Below, in pieces: positions 9,107 through 17,600 of a DNA stretch of 64,000 bases; within the stretch, counting starts at the first letter, position 1; every line of letters begins with the position of its first letter. Below the pieces are notes generated by a model. That model searched no databases. It was not told the origin of the DNA and worked only from the letters and a program-made list of their open reading frames with translations. The DNA comes from Pedobacter sp. AK013 (GTDB lineage: Bacteria; Bacteroidota; Bacteroidia; Sphingobacteriales; Sphingobacteriaceae), in the NCBI RefSeq assembly GCF_014205835.1, contig NZ_JACHCQ010000003.1, forward strand, positions 222,501 to 286,500. The letters run 5' to 3'. Made by a program: the position numbers and the translations under genes.

Positions 9107-9952
9107 TTATTTACGAGGACCTCTGTTAGCGCCTGCGCCACCACCTCTGTTTGCACCACCTTGGCCTGGACCACGACCGCCACCTTGGTTTCCACCACGT
9201 CTGTCGTTACCACCGCCGCGGTTATCTCTTCCGCCACCACGGTTATCTCTTCCACCGAAAGCTGGTTTATCTGATGCGCCTTTTGGACCGTTGTTTGCTG
9301 CACCAATGTTTGGAGACAAATCACGTTTTCCATAAACCTCACCTTTGCAGATCCAAACTTTAACACCTATTTTACCATAAGTAGTTAAGGCTTCAGCTAA
9401 AGCGTAATCGATATCAGCACGGAATGTATGCAAAGGCACTCTTCCTTCTTTGTACTGCTCAGTACGTGCCATCTCAGCACCACCTAAACGACCAGAAGTC
9501 ATGATTTTGATACCTTCAGCACCCATACGCATGGTTGATGCGATAGAAGATTTCATTGCTCTACGGAATGAGATCCTTGCTTCTAATTGTTTTGCAACAC
9601 CTTCTGCAACTAATTGTGCATCAAGCTCTGGGCGTTTAATTTCGAAGATGTTAATTTGAATTTCCTTTTTAGTCAATTTCTTTAACTCTTCTTTGATTTT
9701 ATCAACCTCAGCACCTGCTTTACCGATTACGATACCTGGACGAGCTGTGTGGATAGTTACAGTGATACGTTTTAAAGTACGCTCGATAACTACTTTTGCA
9801 ACACCGCCTTTTGCGATACGGGCAGAAAGGTATTTTCTTATTTTCTCATCTTCAACTAATTTATCGGAGTAGTTGTTGCCACCGAACCAGTTAGAATCCC
9901 ATCCTTTGATAATTCCTAACCTGGCACCTATTGGATTTGCTTTTTGTCCCAT
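9107..9952 (-). CDS. rpsC: 30S ribosomal protein S3 with Gly/Arg-rich tail
   Basis: This 281-residue S3 begins [20 protein letters not shown]. The KH domain ([22 protein letters not shown], near residues 68-90) and the C-terminal S3 domain ([20 protein letters not shown] and [20 protein letters not shown]) are intact. S3 lines the mRNA entry channel. Residues from about 218 to the end form an unstructured tail of repeated [13 protein letters not shown], RGG-type units, making the protein clearly longer than the E. coli homologue (233 residues). The tail encodes a strongly biased G/C-rich stretch with open shadow frames. Confidence 0.97.
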   Translation of the reverse strand: MGQKANPIGARLGIIKGWDSNWFGGNNYSDKLVEDEKIRKYLSARIAKGGVAKVVIERTLKRITVTIHTARPGIVIGKAGAEVDKIKEELKKLTKKEIQINIFEIKRPELDAQLVAEGVAKQLEARISFRRAMKSSIASTMRMGAEGIKIMTSGRLGGAEMARTEQYKEGRVPLHTFRADIDYALAEALTTYGKIGVKVWICKGEVYGKRDLSPNIGAANNGPKGASDKPAFGGRDNRGGGRDNRGGGNDRRGGNQGGGRGPGQGGANRGGGAGANRGPRK

Positions 9953-9959
9953 TTCCTAA

Positions 9960-10319
9960 TTAGTTTTGAGTTTCTGTGTTTTTACTATCTACAATCAGCG
10001 TTACGTGGTTAGAACGTTTACGAATTCTATATCCACGGCCTTGAGGAGCTGGACGTAAGCGTTTTAACTGACGGCCACCATCAACCATAACTGTTTTTAC
10101 AAAAAGTTGGTTTTCTTCAGGGCGGGCACCTTCATTTTTAGATTCCCAGTTTTTGATAGCAGATAATAATAATTTCTCAACTCTTATTGCTGCTTCTTTA
10201 TTGGTAAACTTTAAAATGCTTAATGCTTTTTCTACACGTTCACCTCTGATAAGATCTACAACCAAACGCATCTTACGCGGTGAGGTTGGACAATTGTTTA
10301 ATTTTGCTATTGCTTCCAT
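9960..10319 (-). CDS. rplV: 50S ribosomal protein L22
   Basis: The 119-residue protein begins [20 protein letters not shown] and carries the long beta-hairpin tip region [20 protein letters not shown] that reaches into the peptide exit tunnel, where macrolide-resistance changes map in other species. No unusual deletion is visible in the hairpin. It lies between rpsS and rpsC. Confidence 0.98.
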   Translation of the reverse strand: MEAIAKLNNCPTSPRKMRLVVDLIRGERVEKALSILKFTNKEAAIRVEKLLLSAIKNWESKNEGARPEENQLFVKTVMVDGGRQLKRLRPAPQGRGYRIRKRSNHVTLIVDSKNTETQN

Positions 10320-10326
10320 TGTCTAA

Positions 10327-10593
10327 TTATTTTTTCTTTTCAGCGTGTCCTCTGAATGTTCTGGTTGGAGCAAATTCTCCCAACTTGTGACCAACCATGT
10401 TTTCTGTAACGTACACAGGGATAAATTTATTTCCGTTGTGTACAGCAAATGTATGATTCACGAAATCTGGTGATATCATTGATCTGCGAGACCAAGTTTT
10501 GATTACAGACTTTTTGCCTGAATCATTCATAGAGTTTACTTTTTTCTCTACGTTATGGTCAATATAAGGTCCTTTTTTTATCGAACGAGCCAT
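10327..10593 (-). CDS. rpsS: 30S ribosomal protein S19
   Basis: This 88-residue protein begins [19 protein letters not shown] and includes [20 protein letters not shown] and [16 protein letters not shown], all S19 signatures. It forms a complex with S13 in the 30S head. Its ATG overlaps the rplB stop by one base. Confidence 0.98.
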   Translation of the reverse strand: MARSIKKGPYIDHNVEKKVNSMNDSGKKSVIKTWSRRSMISPDFVNHTFAVHNGNKFIPVYVTENMVGHKLGEFAPTRTFRGHAEKKK

Positions 10594-11417
10594 TATTTCT
10601 TCCTTCTCTCTATGATGTAACGATTAGAATATTTTTTAAGTTCTCTGGTTTTGTAGCCTTTAGCTAAAACGCCATTTCTTGAACGTGGGTGACCACCTGA
10701 TGATCTACCTTCACCACCACCCATTGGGTGATCTACTGGGTTCATCGCTACCGGTCTAGTTCTCGGACGACGGCCCAACCAACGTTTACGACCTGCTTTA
10801 CCTAATACTTCGTTTGCGTGATCTGAGTTAGATACAGCACCGATAGTAGCAAGACAAGTAGTCAAGATTAAACGGGTTTCGCCTGAAGGCATTTTTAAAG
10901 TAGCATATTTACCATCGCGGGCAGCTAATTGTGCATAAGCACCTGCACTACGAGCTAATTGTGCTCCTTTTCCAGGGTGAATCTCCACGTTGTGGATGAT
11001 AGAACCTAATGGAATGTTCGATAATTTTAAAGTGTTACCTACTTCTGGTGCTGCTTTATCGCCCGATAATAATACCGAACCAACTTGCAATCCTTCAGGA
11101 GCGATGATATAACGCTTCTCGCCATCTGCATAATGTAATAATGCGATGCGGGCAGTACGGTTTGGATCGTATTCAACAGTAGCTACTGTTGCAGGAATAT
11201 CAAATTTATCGCGTTTGAAGTCGATTAAACGATATGATTTTTTGTGACCACCGCCCATGTAGCGCATAGTCATTTTTCCTGTGTTGTTACGTCCACCAGA
11301 CTTTTTTGATGATACAACCAATGATTTTTCGGGCTTGGTTGCTGTAATCTCCGTAAAACTAGCACCAACTCTGAAGCGGGTACCTGGAGTAACTGGTTTA
11401 AATTTTCTTAAGCCCAT
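10593..11417 (-). CDS. rplB: 50S ribosomal protein L2
   Basis: The 274-residue product is full-length L2, a primary 23S rRNA-binding protein needed for subunit association and peptidyl-transferase activity. The conserved motif [20 protein letters not shown] near residues 224-243 holds the essential histidine. The [17 protein letters not shown] segment lies in the N-terminal OB-fold. The order rplW-rplB-rpsS is standard. Confidence 0.98.
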   Translation of the reverse strand: MGLRKFKPVTPGTRFRVGASFTEITATKPEKSLVVSSKKSGGRNNTGKMTMRYMGGGHKKSYRLIDFKRDKFDIPATVATVEYDPNRTARIALLHYADGEKRYIIAPEGLQVGSVLLSGDKAAPEVGNTLKLSNIPLGSIIHNVEIHPGKGAQLARSAGAYAQLAARDGKYATLKMPSGETRLILTTCLATIGAVSNSDHANEVLGKAGRKRWLGRRPRTRPVAMNPVDHPMGGGEGRSSGGHPRSRNGVLAKGYKTRELKKYSNRYIIERRKK

Positions 11418-11437
11418 AGTTATAATGAATTATTAAA

Positions 11438-11728
11438 TTAAAGGGTTGCGTAATAATCTATTGTTTCGCCGTCTTTTAACGTTACGATAGCTTTTTTGTA
11501 TTTCGGGCTACGGCCAGATACAAAACCCGCTTTAGTGTAACGAGATTTAGCTTTTCCATCAACAACCATAGTGTTAACTGCAACGATGGTTACACCGTAC
11601 AATTTCTCAATAGCTGCTTTAATTTGGATTTTGTTAGCCTTATGGTTAACGCTAAAAGTGAAACGGTTAGATTTCTCAGTTAAAGCTGAAGCTTTTTCGG
11701 TTAATATTGGTTTTTTTAAAATTTCCAT
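11438..11728 (-). CDS. rplW: 50S ribosomal protein L23
   Basis: I choose the ATG at 11728 (96 residues, MEILKKPILTEKASALTEKS). It lies one base from the rplD stop, while the longer frame adds only four residues that overlap rplD. L23 docks trigger factor and SRP at the tunnel exit. The motifs FSVNHKANKIQIKAAIEKLY and DGKAKSRYTKAGFVSGRSPK fit the family. Confidence 0.96.
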   Translation of the reverse strand: MEILKKPILTEKASALTEKSNRFTFSVNHKANKIQIKAAIEKLYGVTIVAVNTMVVDGKAKSRYTKAGFVSGRSPKYKKAIVTLKDGETIDYYATL

Positions 11729-11729
11729 A

Positions 11730-12359
11730 TTACTTGGCAAACGCCTCCTCCAAAGTTTTAACAGAATCAGCAGTTAACACAAGTACACCAGCGTTTAATA
11801 CATCATAAGTATTTAAATCTGCTGCCGAGATTACTTTAGTTTTCTGAACGTTTCTGCTTGATAAATAGATATTATTATTTTGTGCAGGTAAAACCAATAA
11901 AGTTTTTTGAGTATCTACTTTTAAAGCAGCCAATAAACTTGTATAGTTTTTAGTTTTAATGGTATCGAAGTTGAAATCTTCTAAAACTACCACGTTGTTG
12001 TCTTTTGCTTTATAAGCCAAAGCAGATTTACGTGCTAATGATTTTAATTTCTTGTTCAATTTAAAACTGTAATCACGTGGCTGAGGACCGAAAACACGAC
12101 CACCACCGTTAAATAACGGAGATTTAATGCTACCAGCACGGGCACCACCTGTACCTTTTTGTTTGTATAGTTTGCGAGTTGAACCAGCAATCTCATTACG
12201 TTGTTTAGATTTGTGCGTACCTTGACGTTGGTTAGCCAAATACTGCTTAACATCTAAATAAATCGCGTGGTCGTTAGGCTCGATACCAAATACCGATTCA
12301 GGAAGTTGCACCTTGGCACCTGTTTCTTTACCCGAAATGTTTAATACTTTAACTTCCAT
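11730..12359 (-). CDS. rplD: 50S ribosomal protein L4
   Basis: This 209-residue protein has the L4 core and the extended tunnel loop [20 protein letters not shown] (near residues 63-82), followed by [17 protein letters not shown]. In gamma-proteobacteria L4 also represses the S10 operon. Whether it does so here is unknown, but a foldable leader lies upstream of rplC. It follows rplC by 4 bp. Confidence 0.97.
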   Translation of the reverse strand: MEVKVLNISGKETGAKVQLPESVFGIEPNDHAIYLDVKQYLANQRQGTHKSKQRNEIAGSTRKLYKQKGTGGARAGSIKSPLFNGGGRVFGPQPRDYSFKLNKKLKSLARKSALAYKAKDNNVVVLEDFNFDTIKTKNYTSLLAALKVDTQKTLLVLPAQNNNIYLSSRNVQKTKVISAADLNTYDVLNAGVLVLTADSVKTLEEAFAK

Positions 12360-12363
12360 CTGA

Positions 12364-12981
12364 TTATTTGTCTAAGATTACGTAAGAACCTTTAGCTCCT
12401 GGAATGGAACCACTAACTACTAATAAGTTTTGCTCAGCATAAACTTTCAAAACCTGTAAGTTTTGAATTTTTACCCTGTCTCCACCTGTTCTTCCAGCCA
12501 TGCGCATTCCTTTGAATACACGTGAAGGGAATGATGATGCTCCCAATGAACCTGGGGCACGTAAACGGTTATGCTGACCGTGAGTCTGCATACCAACACC
12601 GGCAAATCCGTGGCGTTTTACAACACCTTGAAAACCTTTACCTTTTGAGGTACCTACAACATCAACAAAATCGCCTTCTGCGAATGCGTCAACGGTTACT
12701 ACATCACCTAAATTAAGTGAAGTTGTAAACGAATCGAATTCTACCAGCTTGCGTTTCGGAGTTGTGTTTGCTTTCGCGAAATGGCCTTTTAACGGTTGAG
12801 TTGTGTTTTTCTCTTTTTTCTCATCATAACCCAATTGGATTGATGAATACCCGTCTTTTTCTTCGGTCTTTACTTGTGTAACTACACAAGGCCCAGCCTC
12901 GATTACCGTACAAGGAATGTTTCTTCCTTCGGCATCAAAGATACTGGTCATTCCTACTTTTTTTCCAATAATTCCTGACAT
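12364..12981 (-). CDS. rplC: 50S ribosomal protein L3
   Basis: I place the start at the ATG at 12981 (205 residues, [20 protein letters not shown]). The frame stays open for 30 more codons, but that sequence falls in the predicted leader and resembles no L3. L3 helps start 50S assembly. The [19 protein letters not shown] and [20 protein letters not shown] motifs are present. It is the first gene of this transcription unit, because rpsJ is 7.7 kb away. Confidence 0.97.
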   Translation of the reverse strand: MSGIIGKKVGMTSIFDAEGRNIPCTVIEAGPCVVTQVKTEEKDGYSSIQLGYDEKKEKNTTQPLKGHFAKANTTPKRKLVEFDSFTTSLNLGDVVTVDAFAEGDFVDVVGTSKGKGFQGVVKRHGFAGVGMQTHGQHNRLRAPGSLGASSFPSRVFKGMRMAGRTGGDRVKIQNLQVLKVYAEQNLLVVSGSIPGAKGSYVILDK

Positions 12982-13055
12982 TTTATCTTTTCTTTTTAAC
13001 ACCCATCGAAGCAGTAGGGCTTCGTTCAAGGTGGTTGTACATCCCCCGAAAGGGA
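12982..13055 (-). promoter_or_regulatory. Structured leader of the rplC operon
   Basis: The segment between the predicted transcription start and the rplC ATG can fold. There is a 6-bp stem CGAAGC (13007-13012) with GCTTCG (13019-13024), an outer pairing of AACACC (12998-13003) with GGTGGTT (13030-13036), and a small CCC/GGG hairpin at 13043-13054. Such leaders often mediate ribosomal-protein autoregulation. That role is inferred, and no known motif was recognised. Confidence 0.4.
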
Positions 13056-13058
13056 CGG

Positions 13059-13089
13059 CAAAGATAGACAAGAATTATTAATTTTCAAA
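13059..13089 (-). promoter_or_regulatory. Promoter of the rplC (S10/spc/alpha) operon
   Basis: On the minus strand a TTTG at 13086-13089 is followed, after 19 bp, by TATCTTTG at 13059-13066. This matches the Bacteroidota primary-sigma consensus TTTG-N19-21-TAnnTTTG without mismatch. The predicted start is about 4 bases further, leaving a leader of about 74 nt before rplC. It explains how rplC and the downstream genes are expressed although rpsJ is far away. Confidence 0.75.
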
Positions 13090-13153
13090 TAGTTAGCCAA
13101 ATATTTTTTCAAATAAATTGCTGATATGATGGGATTTAACTAAAAAAGAGATG

Positions 13154-13549
13154 TTAATGTGCCAAACCACCATTTAAACTGATGGTTATGATCGCTAAAA
13201 TAATAAATCCAATGAGTACATATAGGTAATCGCGCTCAATTAAAAAGCTGAAAATAGCGAAAACAATGCGGGCAATCGGCGTAAAAATCAACATCAGGAT
13301 GCCAAACTGCACAATTGCATCTCCCTGAAAAGTAGATACTCCTTTAAATATAGCCAGTATAGAAGAAAACTTGCTCAGCTCAGGTTTAAAAACTTTATAA
13401 TCGGTAATGGTCCAACTATTATGGATCAGGAAAATGGCGCCACCTATTAAAACAATGCTCATCGAAATAATTACACCTGCGCGCAGAAGCGTGCCTAAAA
13501 TTACCTGAATATCCTTATCGTTTAAGTTTTCTTTTCCTATTGTACTCAT
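13154..13549 (-). CDS. DUF1634 membrane protein
   Basis: This 131-residue protein has three hydrophobic segments (near residues 24-45, 85-107 and 109-127) and matches the DUF1634 pattern, including the conserved LLRAGVIISM and FGILMLIFTPIARI stretches. DUF1634 genes commonly neighbour TSUP exporter genes, and here the start overlaps the TSUP gene stop by one base. Its role is unknown; a subunit or accessory of the exporter is an inference. It is the last gene of this small operon, just upstream of the rplC promoter. Confidence 0.8.
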   Translation of the reverse strand: MSTIGKENLNDKDIQVILGTLLRAGVIISMSIVLIGGAIFLIHNSWTITDYKVFKPELSKFSSILAIFKGVSTFQGDAIVQFGILMLIFTPIARIVFAIFSFLIERDYLYVLIGFIILAIITISLNGGLAH

Positions 13550-14382
13550 TATAATCCGCTTATTCCTTTATAAATCATCTGCAATGCCAAGAATACAACA
13601 ACTACGGCAAATATCATTTTGAGCTTATCGGTTTTGGCTCGTAATAAAATTTTTGAGCCAATAGTTGCGCCTGTTAGCACCCCAACACAAACGGGCATGG
13701 CAATGCCCGGATCGATCTGGCCGCGATGTAAGTAAACCACTGCACTTGCAGCAGCAGTAACACCCATCATAAAATTACTTGTTGTGGTTGATACCTTAAA
13801 GGGCAAACGCATAATATTATCCATCGCGATTACTTTTAATGCCCCACTCCCAATACCCAGCAAGCCCGATAATGTTCCGGCAAAAAGCATCATTAAAAAA
13901 CCTCCCGGAACATGTTTTACCGCATATGGATGATCTATACCTTTATCTGGATAAGATCCATTGAGCTTAAAAAAATTGGCCCATTTATCGGTGTTATCCA
14001 AAGTAGTATGATCTACCTTTTTCTTTAGTGTCATGATGGCCGAAAAAATCAGGATACAGCCAAATAGAATAGCAATATAGTTGGCGTTTAGATAAACAGC
14101 TACAATTGCACCGCACACCGCACCTATTGTGGTCGCGATTTCTAAAAACATTCCAATCCGGATATTGGTAATCCCTTCTTTTACATAAGCCGCTGCAGAA
14201 CCCGAAGAGGTTGCAATAACAGAAACAATCGATGCACCTATAGCATAATGGATATCAACCCCTAAAGCTAAAGTGAGCAATGGAATAATAATTACTCCCC
14301 CACCCAAGCCCGTTAGTGAACCCAATAATCCGGCTAAAAAAGCACCTAATAAAATGATAATGGTAAACAGCAATACCGACAT
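13549..14382 (-). CDS. TSUP family sulfite/anion exporter (TauE/SafE)
   Basis: The 277-residue protein has two homologous halves of about four membrane helices each. Each half has the Gly-rich signature of the family: GLLGSLTGLGGGVIIIPLL near residues 18-36 and GTLSGLLGIGSGALKVIAMD near 173-192. TSUP proteins transport sulfite, sulfonates or other anionic sulfur or organic compounds across the inner membrane. The substrate here cannot be told. It is coupled to the DUF1634 gene. Confidence 0.88.
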   Translation of the reverse strand: MSVLLFTIIILLGAFLAGLLGSLTGLGGGVIIIPLLTLALGVDIHYAIGASIVSVIATSSGSAAAYVKEGITNIRIGMFLEIATTIGAVCGAIVAVYLNANYIAILFGCILIFSAIMTLKKKVDHTTLDNTDKWANFFKLNGSYPDKGIDHPYAVKHVPGGFLMMLFAGTLSGLLGIGSGALKVIAMDNIMRLPFKVSTTTSNFMMGVTAAASAVVYLHRGQIDPGIAMPVCVGVLTGATIGSKILLRAKTDKLKMIFAVVVVFLALQMIYKGISGL

Positions 14383-14575
14383 GCGGGCAAATATAATGCA
14401 CTCTTTTTGGGTAAACGAAGAATTAAGGGAATAAAATAAAGTCTATATGTTATATCGATGATGTAAGATCGGAGGCGGAAAATGGAAGTTTACAGCATCG
14501 TAATTTTGAATGGGTGAATTATGAATGTGTAAATATAGCACCTGTCCTTTAGATCATTCAAAATTCAATCATTAA

Positions 14576-15169
14576 CTATGACTTATAATGAAGTTTACTT
14601 TCCTTATTCAAATCAACATCCCGAAAACTTTCAAGTAGTTCGAAAGCAATTTGCCGAACGATTTCAGGAATTGGGTTAATGGCCGATTTGTTGCCTTCAG
14701 CATCTTTAATCGTCCAGCCCGAAGTATTTAGCACCAAGGGCTCGGTATTAGCTAATGATTTAATTATTTTAGCTCTTGTAAAAGCAATCCCGTCCGAATC
14801 GACGATTATTTTTTTATTGTTCCACCAGTTTTCTTGTGTTACTGCGTTTAAAGCAGAACGGTCTAACCTGGCAGCATACCCCCACCCCGTTCCAGTATGA
14901 TGCGCCAGTTTCAATAATCCGATAAAATTAGTGAGGCTTTTGGAATTATAAATCTCCGAACTGCAATACATATCGAGATGGCTTAATTTAAGCTGGCTCA
15001 CCAATGCTTTTGCATGATCGGAGTTATGGAAAATCACAACGATTTTTTCGGCAATTGACGGAATAGCAGCATCAGTTCCTTTATCGTACTCCCTACAAAG
15101 TATTTCTATCTCTATTAATTGTTGTTGCAACAGCGAAACCAGTTCAGGTTTAGGCAGCGTGGTCTTCAT
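14576..15169 (-). CDS. Protein of unknown function, possibly tied to aromatic amino acid locus
   Basis: This 197-residue soluble protein has no signal peptide or membrane helix. I recognise no family. Visible features are a helical N-terminus (LVSLLQQQLIEIEILCREYD), a central GLLKLAHHTGTGWGYAARLD stretch and an acidic, helical C-terminus. It starts 10 bp after the stop of the prephenate dehydrogenase gene, so the two are probably co-transcribed. A chorismate-mutase-like role would suit the neighbour but is not shown by the sequence. Confidence 0.55.
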   Translation of the reverse strand: MKTTLPKPELVSLLQQQLIEIEILCREYDKGTDAAIPSIAEKIVVIFHNSDHAKALVSQLKLSHLDMYCSSEIYNSKSLTNFIGLLKLAHHTGTGWGYAARLDRSALNAVTQENWWNNKKIIVDSDGIAFTRAKIIKSLANTEPLVLNTSGWTIKDAEGNKSAINPIPEIVRQIAFELLESFRDVDLNKESKLHYKS

Positions 15170-15178
15170 TCCTGATGG

Positions 15179-16435
15179 TTACTTCCCTAACCGCTTAATC
15201 ATCTCGGCACTCAAATCCCTACCATCATTTAAACGGTTGGCAAAAAATGATTTTGCTGCTTCAAAATGTTCTTTGTAGCCCTTTAAATCGCCATAACCTA
15301 TAATAGAAGCCCATTCATGTACAGCAGTATGGAATTCTAAATCATCACCACGGATCGATTTATCATACAAAGCAGTGTTGATCGATTCCTCTAACATGGC
15401 TTCGTTTTTGAAAAGATATTCGGCAATACCCAACCTCAATTTAAAAGGTGGTGTTTGGCAGATCAGGTTATCATAAGGATTTACCCCCATTTTATACCAG
15501 GCATATACCATACTCAGCAAACTTAAATGCGAATTTGGTTTCTGTTTATGACTGGCGTCTGATAGGCTGAATTCTTTCATAATATTATCATCCAATAGCA
15601 AAAGTGAACGGCTCTCATGAAAGACAAAATCACGTGCCGCATAGATCTTTTCTCTAAACGCTGCCTCATTTTCGCAGATCATCAGTTTAAACAGCTCAGA
15701 TTCTGCCTGGGCATAATATTTTACCTGTTTCTGTGCATAAGGATTTAAAATGGCTAAACCGGCATAAATGTGCGATTTGTAACTAAAAATCCTCAGTGTG
15801 GTCAAAATTTTCACATTATCGATTCCACCCGCATAAGCAGGATTATCCCAGGGGAAGAAACCTGCATTTTTCCATGCTGAGCCCATACTTTCGAAACCCA
15901 TGTGTGTTACCGCCTGTGTATCGGCCACAATGCGATCGTGCTCCCTGTAATCGTCCATTTCTATAATGTTCGATTTTAAAGATTTATAAATTTCTAAAGC
16001 TTTAGCATAAACAGCATCGGTAGCACGGTGACGTACCACCACAAGTGTTTGCCCCTCCGGGCTAAATGCCGGACCATGCAAAGAATGGCAGGTTACAATC
16101 TGCGTATCTTCTGGAAGGTGTTTTTCGAAAGCAGCAATTTCAGGATGTTTAACCGAGGTTTGCCCGGCAACTATGGCACCATATTTTGTTGAACGGGCAA
16201 AAGTAGCCACTACCTCATCAATTTTTTCAGCTTCAACACAATAGATAATAAAGTCTGATTTACGGGCAACCTCATGACCATCGATTAAGACTTCGATTCC
16301 TTTAGGTTCCAGCTCATTTTTTAAATCTGTAAAACGTAAGGGCATATCTGCCCCACATACCTTATAACCCGCGTTTACAAAAGATAGTGCATACAATTTG
16401 CCCATATCTCCTAAACCAATAATTCCTATTTGCAT
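15179..16435 (-). CDS. Prephenate dehydrogenase, fungal TYR1-like
   Basis: This 418-residue enzyme would convert prephenate to 4-hydroxyphenylpyruvate with NAD(P)+ in tyrosine synthesis. A Rossmann motif GIIGLGDMG is at residues 4-12. Collinear along its whole length are stretches I remember from Saccharomyces Tyr1: CHSLHGP near 116-122, EHDRIVADTQAVTH at 165-178, MGSAW, LLLLDD and PNSHLSLL. It is longer than the usual bacterial TyrA dehydrogenase domain of about 280 residues and lacks fused chorismate mutase or ACT domains. A TACATTTG promoter-like element lies a few bases upstream of the ATG. Confidence 0.85.
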   Translation of the reverse strand: MQIGIIGLGDMGKLYALSFVNAGYKVCGADMPLRFTDLKNELEPKGIEVLIDGHEVARKSDFIIYCVEAEKIDEVVATFARSTKYGAIVAGQTSVKHPEIAAFEKHLPEDTQIVTCHSLHGPAFSPEGQTLVVVRHRATDAVYAKALEIYKSLKSNIIEMDDYREHDRIVADTQAVTHMGFESMGSAWKNAGFFPWDNPAYAGGIDNVKILTTLRIFSYKSHIYAGLAILNPYAQKQVKYYAQAESELFKLMICENEAAFREKIYAARDFVFHESRSLLLLDDNIMKEFSLSDASHKQKPNSHLSLLSMVYAWYKMGVNPYDNLICQTPPFKLRLGIAEYLFKNEAMLEESINTALYDKSIRGDDLEFHTAVHEWASIIGYGDLKGYKEHFEAAKSFFANRLNDGRDLSAEMIKRLGK

Positions 16436-16605
16436 GAAACAAATGTAACCTATCGCAAATAAATTTATAATAAAACTTAGATAAAATTGTTATTTAGAAT
16501 GTTAAACCAAAACAATTTTATCGATTTGCCAAAACCTTAAACAAATTTACTAACCGGGAAATAGATAAAAATGTAGTTTTACATTCTAACACCTATATTT
16601 AAACT

Positions 16606-17217
16606 ATGCAGAAAATTAAACACACCCTATTGTTTTTAGGCGCTATGCTATTTTTAAACGTTGCGTTTGGGCAAACTTTGCCTGACACTACAAAAAATAC
16701 TGATCCATCTCTAAATGGCCAGTACCAATTCATGTTAAAGAAATCCAAGAGCTTCAACGGCGCAAGGCTGATTAACCCAAACCGGTTATCATCTTTATGG
16801 AAAAGTGTTAACGATACGCTAAGAAAGGAACGCAAGCAATTGCAGGAGGCCAGGCAGGAAATTAAAGCGCAGGCTGGTAATATTTTGAGCTTAAAAGGTG
16901 AAGTAACCGGAAAAGAAAGCTCGCTGGCCAATGCTACTGCTTCGGTTAATGAAATTAAGTTTTTAGGTATTGCCTTTGATAAAGGAACCTACAACACCAT
17001 TGTATGGTCGATAATTATTATACTGGCCATTGGCTTGGCTTTTATTATTTTCCAATCTGGCAAATTAAGGCACGAGGCTAAGTATCGTACAGAACTTTAC
17101 CAGGAAGTGGCCGACGAGTTTCAGGCACACAAAGTAAAGGCAAAAGATAAAGAAATGAAACTTGCACGTGAGCTGCAGGATGAGCGTAATAAATGGGACG
17201 ATGGCCGGGGAAGATAA
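16606..17217 (+). CDS. Membrane-anchored coiled-coil protein, signal peptide plus one TM
   Basis: This 203-residue protein starts with a signal peptide ending near FGQ (residues 21-23). A predicted coiled coil follows (residues about 65-115, with many Lys/Glu/Gln), then a single membrane helix (TIVWSIIIILAIGLAFIIFQ, near 130-149) and a charged, helical cytoplasmic tail. Members of this Bacteroidota family have been labelled tRNA (guanine-N1)-methyltransferase in databases, but no methyltransferase motif is visible. It stands alone, divergent from the prephenate dehydrogenase gene. Function unknown. Confidence 0.7.
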   Translation: MQKIKHTLLFLGAMLFLNVAFGQTLPDTTKNTDPSLNGQYQFMLKKSKSFNGARLINPNRLSSLWKSVNDTLRKERKQLQEARQEIKAQAGNILSLKGEVTGKESSLANATASVNEIKFLGIAFDKGTYNTIVWSIIIILAIGLAFIIFQSGKLRHEAKYRTELYQEVADEFQAHKVKAKDKEMKLARELQDERNKWDDGRGR

Positions 17218-17356
17218 CTTAATCTTTCGGCAGGCTACCATTGACAGACTTCAATAGAAAAATCATCATCTCGGACCGAAGCAATACGGAGCGCAGAGAT
17301 CTTTAAAACTATTGATTTATGCTATAAATTAAAATTCAGGACGACAATACTTTTTT

Positions 17357-17568
17357 ATTATAAGTAAAGCAGGGCTTGTGGCACTTCGGTTCTGCTAGCC
17401 CCGTCATTCGCTACTTCCGATGAAGAATCGGAATCGCTACTGGTTAATTCCACTTACGGTAGTACCATTTGGCCAACTAAACCCCAATCAGGATGCCAAC
17501 TCCTTTAATTGGCAGAAGCAAGAGCGGGAATACTCTTCCCTAAAAGCTACCACAACTTCATTCAAAAA
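17357..17568 (+). repeat. Diverged copy of the structured ~235-bp repeat
   Basis: This stretch aligns with the repeats at 37946-38435. Shared blocks include AGCCCCGTCATTCGCT, then CGCTACTG, AACTAAACCC and GAGCGGGA in the same order. A hairpin TGCCAA (17494-17499) with TTGGCA (17509-17514) occupies the position of a differently sequenced hairpin in the copy at 38107-38125. A second hairpin, TTCCGAT with ATCGGAA, is at 17416-17434. It fills the gap between the coiled-coil protein and the dgt-like gene. Confidence 0.55.
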
Positions 17569-17600
17569 AATGACGATTTTTAAAAAACATGTTAAAACAG

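Noticed and set aside
9092..9366. Open frames on both strands over the end of rpsC
   Set aside because: They are by-products of the G/C-biased RGG-type tail of S3 and show no family similarity.
12982..13071. N-terminal extension of L3 by 30 residues
   Set aside because: The added residues do not resemble L3 and lie in the leader downstream of a strong promoter; the ATG at 12981 gives the normal length.
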